NCBI GenBank assembly: GCA_003694355.1
Contig: RFKI01000089.1
Coordinates: 1-9,550 of the forward strand
From: Bdellovibrio sp.
GTDB taxonomy: Bacteria > Bdellovibrionota > Bdellovibrionia > Bdellovibrionales > UBA1609
Reading direction: 5' to 3'
DNA length: 9,550 bases
Shown here piece by piece: positions 1 through 6,083 of this stretch; position 1 is the first letter of the stretch; each line of letters begins with the position of its first letter. The translations under genes and the position numbers were made by a program. The notes beneath the pieces were generated by a model, which searched no databases, was not told where the DNA came from, and saw only the letters and a program-made list of their open reading frames with translations.

Positions 1-29
1 GGCGTAGTTAGCCTACTAATTTTTTTTTT
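1..29 (+). terminator. Rho-independent terminator of an upstream gene, cut by the window edge
   Basis: Bases 11-19 (GCCTACTAA) are followed directly by ten T residues (20-29). Bases 1-3 (GGC) pair with 11-13 (GCC), leaving a seven-base loop at 4-10. The rest of the left arm would lie just outside the window. This is the shape of an intrinsic terminator for a plus-strand gene ending to the left. A weaker internal alternative pairs GTAG (4-7) with CTAC (13-16). Without the missing flank the call is an inference. Confidence 0.4.
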
Positions 30-93
30 AACATTGTCTCATATTGGGATTTGAAAAGTGTTTATTTATTTGCCACTTTTACACTTTTTAAAT

Positions 94-97
94 AGGA
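94..97 (+). promoter_or_regulatory. Ribosome binding site (AGGA) for the methyltransferase-like gene
   Basis: AGGA lies 10 nt before the ATG at 108 and supports that start. No better-placed start codon exists in this frame. Confidence 0.5.
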
Positions 98-107
98 TAA
101 AAACATC

Positions 108-1457
108 ATGCTTAAAAAGGTCCTTTCTCAGTTTTCCCATTGTCCTCTGTGTTTTCAAGAACTTAAACTGGAGCCTTCCAAAATTCACTGTTCCAACTGT
201 GACTATGAAAGCTTTTATATACAGGATATCCCTTGGCTATTCAAACATCCTCAAAAAGAACTGCTCTATTGGAAACAAAAATCTCAAAACCTCAATCAAT
301 ATTTTCTCAATCTTGAAAATCAAACGGAAACTGAACGACAAAACACACAAAACCTGAAAACCACAAACACACGCCTGGAAAAGCTCAAAGAAGCTTATCA
401 ACAAAACCGCAAAACCCTCCAGGAAATTTTAAATCCCTTGTGGGAAAAAGAACAAGACTCTTCAAGCTTTCCTTTACTTTCTGAGACCTCTCTTGGACAG
501 GAAGTAAATGCTTATTATGCCAATATATTTAGAGACTGGGTTTGGGGAGAAAAAGAAATTCAAAGACAAAAAGAACTTTTACACCCCTACCTCTCTTCCC
601 AAAAAGGCGCTTCCCTTTTGTTTTTCGGAACCGGAGCTGGAAGGCTTGCCTGGGATCTCTCTCAAAACCATGATTTCTCCTCTTTCATTAGCATTGATAT
701 AAATCCCTTACTCACTTTAACCTTCCAAAAAATCATTCATAATGAAAAATTAAAGCTTTATGAGTTTCCCCTCTCTCCTCTTTCCATTGAGCAAACAGCC
801 ATCCTTCATTCTATAGAAAAAAAAGAGAGAAAAAACTCGCCTTCTCATTTCATCTATTTATTTGCCGATGGCATGAACCCTCCATTCCGAAAACAGTCTT
901 TTGATACTATTTTAACGCCCTGGTTTATTGACATCATTCCCATGCCCTTCAAAGATTTTTCCCAGAGAGTAAATACCCTTTTAAAACCCGAAGGCCTTTG
1001 GATCAATTTTGGCCCTCTAGGTTTTGAAAAAAAACAAGTTTCTCAAAATTTTTCTCCAGAGGAAATTGAAGAAGCTCTAACCGCCTCTGATTTTCAACTA
1101 CTACATGCTGAGAACAAGAAAGAGCCTTACCTGGCCTCTCCCTATTCCCGTTTTCAAAGGGAAGAAGTGATTTATCTTTTTATAGCTAAAAAAATAAAGT
1201 CTTCCAAAACGCCTAAAGAATTTTCACCCAATCCGAAGTGGCTTTCTAACTTTCAAGCCCCTATCCCAATAGAACCTTATCTCCAAGAAGAGGCTATTAA
1301 AAACAAAGTCCAGTTTGAAATCCTTGCTGCTATTGATGGGCAGAGATCCATTAATGACATTTGCCAACTTATGGTCACCCACTACAAAATGACTGAAGAA
1401 AAGGCCAAAGAGGCCCTTCTTTTTTTTCTCTCTAACCTCTATAAAAAATATCATTAA
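108..1457 (+). CDS. Trm112-like zinc ribbon / N2227-type SAM methyltransferase / PqqD-like protein
   Basis: This 449-aa protein probably methylates a small molecule or peptide using S-adenosylmethionine; the substrate is unknown. Residues 12-31 form a zinc ribbon (CPLC, 12 residues, CSNC) followed by YIQDIPWLF, the pattern of Trm112/YbaR-type domains. Residues 50-108 are Gln/Asn/Lys-rich and probably a coiled coil. The methyltransferase core follows: FRDW (141-144), a glycine motif FGTGAGRLAWDL (173-184), acidic D197, WFID (272-275) and GLWINFGPL (296-304). RDW, GAGxGRLA, FID and GxWINxGPL together are the hallmark of the N2227/UPF0586 family, which contains carnosine N-methyltransferase. Residues about 400-449 (FEILAAIDGQRSINDICQLM) resemble PqqD/RRE winged helices. 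No signal peptide is visible, so it is probably cytosolic. It appears monocistronic. Domain calls are by eye; the family name is fairly secure, the C-terminal domain less so. Confidence 0.75.
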   Translation: MLKKVLSQFSHCPLCFQELKLEPSKIHCSNCDYESFYIQDIPWLFKHPQKELLYWKQKSQNLNQYFLNLENQTETERQNTQNLKTTNTRLEKLKEAYQQNRKTLQEILNPLWEKEQDSSSFPLLSETSLGQEVNAYYANIFRDWVWGEKEIQRQKELLHPYLSSQKGASLLFFGTGAGRLAWDLSQNHDFSSFISIDINPLLTLTFQKIIHNEKLKLYEFPLSPLSIEQTAILHSIEKKERKNSPSHFIYLFADGMNPPFRKQSFDTILTPWFIDIIPMPFKDFSQRVNTLLKPEGLWINFGPLGFEKKQVSQNFSPEEIEEALTASDFQLLHAENKKEPYLASPYSRFQREEVIYLFIAKKIKSSKTPKEFSPNPKWLSNFQAPIPIEPYLQEEAIKNKVQFEILAAIDGQRSINDICQLMVTHYKMTEEKAKEALLFFLSNLYKKYH

Positions 1458-1490
1458 GTGTCTGTCTCAAAATAAAACAGCTAAACCTTT

Positions 1491-1580
1491 TTAATTTAAA
1501 CAATTTAATCTCATAAAATCATAGAATGAATAAAAAAATTTCTCCTTTTATAAAAATGCATTAAAATAATTAAAAAAATC
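1491..1580 (+). promoter_or_regulatory. AT-rich leader that probably holds the lipoprotein promoter
   Basis: The 136-bp gap between the two plus-strand genes is very AT-rich. It contains several -10-like hexamers: TAAAAT at 1514, TAGAAT at 1522, TATAAA at 1549 and TAAAAT at 1562. None has a convincing -35 hexamer 16-18 bp upstream, so the exact promoter cannot be assigned. No clear terminator for the preceding gene is visible here. Confidence 0.25.
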
Positions 1581-1589
1581 AGGTGGGAG
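1581..1589 (+). promoter_or_regulatory. Ribosome binding site of the cytochrome-like lipoprotein
   Basis: AGGTGGGAG lies a few bases before the ATG at 1594. It is purine-rich and is the strongest Shine-Dalgarno-like element on the plus strand here. It fixes the start that gives a complete lipoprotein signal peptide. Confidence 0.6.
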
Positions 1590-1593
1590 TCCC

Positions 1594-2007
1594 ATGAAAA
1601 CATGGATTTATTTAATAAGTACATTCTCTGTTTTTATTTTATTCCAAAACTGCGCCAAGCATGAAAACGGTGCAGATCTCTCTCTTCTCTCACAAGCACA
1701 AATACGAGATGAATTAACAAAAGCCACTCAAAACATCCTTGATGCTAAATGCGCTTCTTGTCATTTTTCTGCCACCACAGAAAATACCAAATTAAAGAAC
1801 ATGGATCTTTCAAGCCTTATTGGTGCTAAACTGATCACCCCTGGTGATCCTCAAAACTCTCCTCTTGTATTTAAAATAGTCAACAAATATCAGTTACAAG
1901 ACCCACCCTTATTGTCTAATGAAGAATTTAACACCATTCGTGACTACATTTTGTTTTTAGACCCTAATTACCAAGGCAATGACCTTATCACCCCTCCAAC
2001 GAACTAA
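1594..2007 (+). CDS. Small c-type cytochrome-like lipoprotein
   Basis: This 137-aa precursor looks like a membrane-anchored monohaem cytochrome c-like protein. Residues 1-19 are a short signal peptide with one Lys and a hydrophobic core. Cys20, in LFQNC, is the likely lipidated cysteine; the -1 Asn and -2 Gln are non-canonical. Residues 53-57, CASCH, are a c-type haem attachment motif with His57 as proximal ligand. The later segment TPGDPQNSPL (82-91) and the closing EEFNTIRDYI resemble PSD1/planctomycete-type cytochrome domains, where a Met-Pro-Pro normally supplies the distal ligand. Here that place reads QDPP (102-105), so the usual Met is absent; the only non-initiator Met is M70. The protein should sit on the periplasmic face of a membrane as an electron carrier or haem sensor. 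The first base of its stop (2005-2007) lies inside the convergent gene's stop. Haem binding is an inference from the motif. Confidence 0.75.
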   Translation: MKTWIYLISTFSVFILFQNCAKHENGADLSLLSQAQIRDELTKATQNILDAKCASCHFSATTENTKLKNMDLSSLIGAKLITPGDPQNSPLVFKIVNKYQLQDPPLLSNEEFNTIRDYILFLDPNYQGNDLITPPTN

Positions 2008-3812
2008 AACTGTGCCCAAAAATCTCTTTGAGCTTCCGCCTGCAACTTAAAAAAAGAAAGTCCTGAAACATACTGACTGCCCACAACCAAAGCCATTTCT
2101 TTACCCGGAGCATTTTCAGAATAATTCAAATCAAATATTTTTTGAGGACGACAAAACGGAAACTGTCTATATGGAGTGGCCCAAATCAAAGATCCCACTA
2201 CAGGGAGTGACGGATCCGACAATTCATTTAAATCTGTCAACACTCTGATTTTAGAAAAAGAAGCTTTCCCTGTTTGTGAAAACTCTCTTAAATGACCTTT
2301 ACGAGATGAATAGAAGAAAGCTTGGGGCAGGATTTCTTTTATCATATTCAAAACACCTCCGCCTCCCCAAACTATCACATGCTCCTCTTCTAAAAGAGGC
2401 TTTAAGAATTCCAAAAGCCCCCTATAGTCCGTATTATGTCCCCACACTTTTTCTTTTAAGAAAAGTGTATTTAAAGATTGAAATCGAAGAACTTCAGAAG
2501 AGGGATGATCACAAAACTTCAGCATTTTCTTTTTTAAGGGTGAAGTTACAGCAGCATGAGTCAAGCCAATTTCCCTTAAAAAATTTAAAATATTTTGAGA
2601 AAGCTCCTCTGAAGATAATTGAATGCGATAAACAGCCTTTTTCCTCTTTGAAAAAAAAGAAAATTGTTCGGCGGGAGTTAAACTATGGAATATAGGGTCT
2701 CCAAGTATCGCAGCAAAAGACTTTCTTTTTGAAAAAGCCATCCAGCTAAATAAGGATGGTTGGTCAGGATGAGAGCCTCGTCCTTCTCGAATAAAATTTA
2801 AAGATTGCCTGGAAGACAAATAAAGTCGCGCCCACTCCCAACGACCGTCAGATGAACGAGGCAAAAAACTTCTTCTCATAGGGTCTTCCTGCTGCCAGGC
2901 AAACCCTCTTTGAAGCTCTTCCCACGAACAAATATAAGGAGCCCATTTGAAAATAATATCTTTTGATTCATATCTTGAAAACAAATCCAGCGAGTCAGTC
3001 CCGCCTTCATGTAAAGAGAGGATAGAAGGATTCCCTAATGGCTTTCCCCATTCCAGAGGCCAATAAAAAAATAGCTGCTCTTTTTGAACCCAGGGGAAAA
3101 GTCCTTGTGCTTCTTCTTTCACGCCACGAAAGCTCAATAATACTTTATCTTTAGGGAAAACCTCTAAAGCCTTTTGCAAATCTTCCACAGAGTAATCACA
3201 AGAACGAAATTCAAAAAACTTAATTCCCCACGCTTTTCTCTTTTCATAAAAAGAGTAAAAATCTTTTCCTGAAACTGTTACACAAGCCTCCAGATCGCAA
3301 ATATGATTTGAAAAAATAGACTTCTCTATCTCATTAGGAAAAACAAAGCCTTCCACCATCTCGTAAAAATCTGTAGCAACACGCCGATAGTAAGTCTCTC
3401 GACTTTCAAACAACGAACGATATTCCTCCAAAGGCGTTTTTTCCCCCTTCAAGCGAGGTCGAGTCAAAAAAACACGACCCTGCTTATCAGAAGGTCGCAT
3501 CACCCAAATCACTTTGGAATCTTTCGGAAAATCCCCTCTGTATCCAGCCCCCACGGAACAAAAAAAACAGGAGTGCTTTTGAGATATTTCTTCAAGGACA
3601 GCTTTTTCTATTTCACGAAACCGTTTTTCTCCATATGTTTTAAAAATCTCTGAAATCCTCTGCTTTTCTCTTTGTTCAATTTGCTGATCCAAATCGAAAC
3701 AGGGAGTTTCTGGGAAATAATCCTGAAGTCGTCTTAACAAAGCAGTTTTGCCCGTTCCTCGATGGCCTACGAAAAAGGTCTTCACTCTTTCACCCACCCC
3801 TGACGTTGACAT
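2004..3812 (-). CDS. aroK-aroD-aroE: Trifunctional shikimate kinase / type I 3-dehydroquinase / shikimate dehydrogenase
   Basis: This fusion of up to 602 aa should catalyse three shikimate-pathway steps in the cytosol. Residues are numbered from the ATG at 3812. Kinase (about 10-165): P-loop GHRGTGKT (16-23), DLD (40-42), GEKRFREIE (61-69), GAG (88-90) in place of the usual GGG, R118 of RPRL, and RETYY (138-142). Dehydroquinase type I (about 175-360): EFR (201-203), R229 and E233, H268 in SLHEGG, Schiff-base K289 in FKWAP, and S347/Q351 in SHPDQ. At about 185 residues it is shorter than the usual 220-250. Dehydrogenase (about 366-602): GDPIFHSLTP (371-380), K427, N448, GHNTD with D462, nucleotide loop GGGG (483-486), SSRK (502-505) suggesting NADP(H), and Q591. 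The Asn of the family NVT motif is Ala421. The ATG is the outer bound. A GTG at 3785 is the likelier start: it gives the family-typical N-terminus xKTFFVGHRGTGKT and overlaps the aroB stop as GTGA. Confidence 0.85.
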   Translation of the reverse strand: MSTSGVGERVKTFFVGHRGTGKTALLRRLQDYFPETPCFDLDQQIEQREKQRISEIFKTYGEKRFREIEKAVLEEISQKHSCFFCSVGAGYRGDFPKDSKVIWVMRPSDKQGRVFLTRPRLKGEKTPLEEYRSLFESRETYYRRVATDFYEMVEGFVFPNEIEKSIFSNHICDLEACVTVSGKDFYSFYEKRKAWGIKFFEFRSCDYSVEDLQKALEVFPKDKVLLSFRGVKEEAQGLFPWVQKEQLFFYWPLEWGKPLGNPSILSLHEGGTDSLDLFSRYESKDIIFKWAPYICSWEELQRGFAWQQEDPMRRSFLPRSSDGRWEWARLYLSSRQSLNFIREGRGSHPDQPSLFSWMAFSKRKSFAAILGDPIFHSLTPAEQFSFFSKRKKAVYRIQLSSEELSQNILNFLREIGLTHAAVTSPLKKKMLKFCDHPSSEVLRFQSLNTLFLKEKVWGHNTDYRGLLEFLKPLLEEEHVIVWGGGGVLNMIKEILPQAFFYSSRKGHLREFSQTGKASFSKIRVLTDLNELSDPSLPVVGSLIWATPYRQFPFCRPQKIFDLNYSENAPGKEMALVVGSQYVSGLSFFKLQAEAQRDFWAQF

Positions 3813-4792
3813 TCTTTTAAAAGACTTAAAAAAGAAACAGCATAACGATAAGGTCGCCCAATGCCTTTTAAAAAAACAAAATCAATCTTTTGACCTTTGA
3901 CTCTCTTTTTATCTTTTCCCAACAGAAAAAGAAATTTTCTTGGCGACAGCTTTCGTTTTTGAACTTCTTTAAAACTTTTTTGAAAAATCCTTGTTTGAAA
4001 AAAAGAACGAACTTTTTTGTACTCTCTTTGAGACAAAAACTTCTTCTGCAAGCTCCACTCCACACTCATCCAGAGTCCCATATAAACAGCCACGCCATGA
4101 GGTAAAGAGTGAGAAACTTCCAGCACATGCCCCAGAGTATGCCCCAAATTAAGAACTCTTCTTCCTCCAGAAATCTCCAGATAATCTTTTTCAATAATCC
4201 TATACTTTCCTTGAATGGCTTCCCTTAAAAAACGAGATAACAAAAAGGAAGAGGAAGCTTCTGGCAAAGCGTTTCGTACTTTTTCAAACCAGCCCCCTCC
4301 ATCCAGTAAAGCCATCTTCAACAACTCTCCCAAAGCTTCAGCAGCCCTTCTCTCAGGTTGAGATTCAAGAAGTTCTCTAACAAGAAAAACTTTTAAAGGC
4401 TTTTTAAAAGTCCCTATCTGATTTTTAGCATCTACATTTAAAGCTGTCTTTCCACCATGAGCAGAGTCAATGGCAGATAACCAAGTGCTCGGAATATGTA
4501 TCAAAGGACAACCTCTTCTTAAAACAGAAGCACAAAATCCCACAAAATCCCCTACACTGCCGCCACCAACCCCCACCAAAATGGGTTTTTCTAGATCCTG
4601 CGTGAGCTTCAATATTTTTCTTATATTTTGAGGGAATGCATCAATGCTCTTTAAAGATTCTCCCCCACGAACAGCATGCGAAGGATATGAGGCCACCCAT
4701 TTTTGAAAAAAATTTTTTCTTCCCAGAATTCTATCATAAATCACCACAGATGAAGGAGGCAGCTTTGGAAAAGACTGTCTAATTTGCCACAC
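3782..4792 (-). CDS. aroB: 3-dehydroquinate synthase
   Basis: AroB converts DAHP to 3-dehydroquinate, using NAD+ transiently and a bound divalent metal. Residues are numbered from the GTG at 4792 (336 aa). The NAD loop is GGGSVGD (76-82). PSTWLSAIDSAHGGKTALN (101-119) carries D109 and K115. E156 in GELLK, H218 in NLGHTLGH and H232 in LPHG match the metal ligands; H222 is the neighbouring active-site His. KDKK (293-296) is the family's C-terminal motif. The start rests on GAAGGGGAG ending 4 nt before the GTG. TTG codons at 4816 and 4807 in the same frame lack a ribosome binding site, and a TGA at 4852 closes the frame upstream. The N-terminus is therefore about 20 residues shorter than in E. 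coli AroB. It overlaps mtaB by 14 nt and its stop overlaps the next start. 2-Deoxy-scyllo-inosose synthase is a homologous alternative, but the neighbours favour AroB. Confidence 0.92.
   Translation of the reverse strand: MWQIRQSFPKLPPSSVVIYDRILGRKNFFQKWVASYPSHAVRGGESLKSIDAFPQNIRKILKLTQDLEKPILVGVGGGSVGDFVGFCASVLRRGCPLIHIPSTWLSAIDSAHGGKTALNVDAKNQIGTFKKPLKVFLVRELLESQPERRAAEALGELLKMALLDGGGWFEKVRNALPEASSSFLLSRFLREAIQGKYRIIEKDYLEISGGRRVLNLGHTLGHVLEVSHSLPHGVAVYMGLWMSVEWSLQKKFLSQREYKKVRSFFQTRIFQKSFKEVQKRKLSPRKFLFLLGKDKKRVKGQKIDFVFLKGIGRPYRYAVSFLSLLKECQRQGWVKE
3786..3799 (-). promoter_or_regulatory. Purine-rich ribosome binding region before the GTG start at 3785
   Basis: The minus strand reads AGGGGTGGGTGAAA just before GAGTGAAG, in which the GTG at 3785 overlaps the aroB stop TGA (3784-3782). 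The ATG at 3812 has no comparable element upstream (AAGTCTTTTAAAAGA). This favours the GTG and a translationally coupled start. Confidence 0.45.
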
Positions 4793-6083
4793 AAGGCTCC
4801 CCTTCAAAAAAAACAAATCCTTGAGAAATTCTTGAAAGCTCCAGCCGATTCAGTTGAATTTCATACTCCTTACCAGGATCCCAATTGAGGTCTGGAAGCT
4901 GACAATTCCAATAGTCTCGAGAAAGGCCCACTTTATTATTGAGAACTAAAATCTTTTTCACTTTTCCTAGCTGTTTTTGAGCTTCTTGTTGAAGTCGCCA
5001 AGCACTCAATTCCCTGAGTTCAAAAGCTCTTTGACGAATTTCAGGCAAATCCACTTTATCCTGAAAACGAGTGGCAAATGTGCCTGGCCGCTCACTATAT
5101 GGAAAAACATGAATCCTGGTCCAAGGCAGATCTTTCAAACACTTATAGGTTTCCTGAAAGGCCTGTCTCGTCTCTCCCGGAAATCCCACAATCACATCCA
5201 TACCCACATAAGCTCCGGGCACTTTTAAATCCAAACGTCTTAAACTTTCGATAACTTCTTTCTGGGAATATTGACGCTTCATTCTCTTTAAAACACCACT
5301 ATGGGCACTTTGAATGCTCATGTGAAAATGAGGACACAAACGCTCTTCTTGATAAAGCTCCAAGAGACGATCTGAAACCTCCACGGGCTCCAAGCTGGAT
5401 AAACGGAACCGTGGCATCCGCGTGCGATGAAGTAAGTTCTCAACAAGGTCCTCCAGAACGAATTCCTTATCCTTGTAATCACCTAAATGAATTCCCGTTA
5501 TCACCACCTCTCTCACTCCATCCTCATAAAGTCTTTGCACTTGCAAAACCACTTCATCTACCGAAAGACTTCGACTTTTTCCGCGTGCAAAAGGAATCAC
5601 ACAAAAGGTACAAAAACTATTGCATCCATCCTGAACCTTTAAAAAAGCTCGAGTATGACGGCTTTCAAGACCACCACCTGGTTCCATGTCTTCTTTTTTA
5701 AAAATATTGGACTTCAAAACCCTTTGAGAAACCTCCCCTTCCAGTAAATTTTTAACCACGCTCTGAAGATGAGCCTTATGGGAATTTGCCACAACAGCGT
5801 CCACTTCAGGCAACTTCACAAAAACCTCTGTGTCCACCTGAGCTCCACAACCTGTAACCACAACCAGGCTGTGAGGAACTTGACGCTTCAATCGGCGAAT
5901 TTGGCGAACAGCTTCCCGAGTTGCTTCTTCTGTAACAGCACAGGTGTTAAAAATATGCACGGGCCTTGAACAAAGGCTCTCCCCCTTTTCTTCCTGAGCC
6001 AAGCGCTTTTCCAACAAACTGGTGTCATAAGAATTAACCTTACATCCAAAAGTATGCACATGACACTGTTTTAACAAATCCAT
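4779..6083 (-). CDS. mtaB: tRNA t6A37 methylthiotransferase (MiaB-like radical SAM)
   Basis: This 434-aa protein should convert t6A37 to ms2t6A37 in ANN-decoding tRNAs, using two iron-sulfur clusters and SAM. The N-terminal methylthiotransferase domain has its three cluster cysteines at C14 (TFGCKVN), C48 (NTCAV) and C79 (TGCGA). The GCKVN form is typical of MtaB/YqeV rather than MiaB or RimO. The radical SAM motif CNSFCTFC gives C154, C158 and C161. It is followed by PFARGKSRS, VVITGIHLGDY, RLSSLEP, HMSIQSAHSGVLKRMKR and VIVGFPGET, all characteristic of this family. Residues about 372-427 form a divergent TRAM-like RNA-binding tail. The length fits the family (about 430-450). The ATG overlaps the end of mnmA by 13 nt, with a G-rich stretch (GGGGGGCGG) directly before it. 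Its placement after a desulfurase and mnmA suggests coordinated tRNA sulfuration. Confidence 0.92.
   Translation of the reverse strand: MDLLKQCHVHTFGCKVNSYDTSLLEKRLAQEEKGESLCSRPVHIFNTCAVTEEATREAVRQIRRLKRQVPHSLVVVTGCGAQVDTEVFVKLPEVDAVVANSHKAHLQSVVKNLLEGEVSQRVLKSNIFKKEDMEPGGGLESRHTRAFLKVQDGCNSFCTFCVIPFARGKSRSLSVDEVVLQVQRLYEDGVREVVITGIHLGDYKDKEFVLEDLVENLLHRTRMPRFRLSSLEPVEVSDRLLELYQEERLCPHFHMSIQSAHSGVLKRMKRQYSQKEVIESLRRLDLKVPGAYVGMDVIVGFPGETRQAFQETYKCLKDLPWTRIHVFPYSERPGTFATRFQDKVDLPEIRQRAFELRELSAWRLQQEAQKQLGKVKKILVLNNKVGLSRDYWNCQLPDLNWDPGKEYEIQLNRLELSRISQGFVFFEGEPCVAN
4797..4805 (-). promoter_or_regulatory. Ribosome binding site deciding the aroB GTG start
   Basis: GAAGGGGAG on the minus strand lies 4 nt before the GTG at 4792. 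It sits downstream of the alternative TTG codons at 4816 and 4807 and so cannot serve them. It lies inside the last codons of mtaB. Confidence 0.6.

Noticed and set aside
70..98. Promoter-like pair TTGCCA (70-75) and TAGGAT (93-98) with a 17-bp spacer before the methyltransferase gene
   Set aside because: Transcription would begin about 3 nt before the ATG, and the -10 box overlaps the AGGA ribosome binding site. A leaderless start is possible but not supported.
58..357. 99-codon plus-strand open frame overlapping the methyltransferase start
   Set aside because: It is another frame of the zinc-ribbon region. The 449-aa frame has the CPLC/CSNC motif and a ribosome binding site.
1833..1849. 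Perfect 7-bp inverted repeat GATCACC-CCT-GGTGATC, a possible terminator for the minus-strand operon
   Set aside because: It encodes the conserved-looking ITPGDP stretch of the lipoprotein and has no T-run on either side (the minus strand continues AGTTTAGC), so it is probably coincidental or at most an RNA structure.
2276..2695. 139-codon plus-strand open frame
   Set aside because: It lies wholly antisense to the shikimate dehydrogenase domain, whose motifs are intact; it has no family features of its own.
3782..4816. 2-deoxy-scyllo-inosose synthase or another sugar phosphate cyclase instead of AroB
   Set aside because: The next gene supplies the following shikimate steps, and the GGGSVGD, NLGHTLGH and KDKK motifs fit AroB well; no aminoglycoside gene is nearby.
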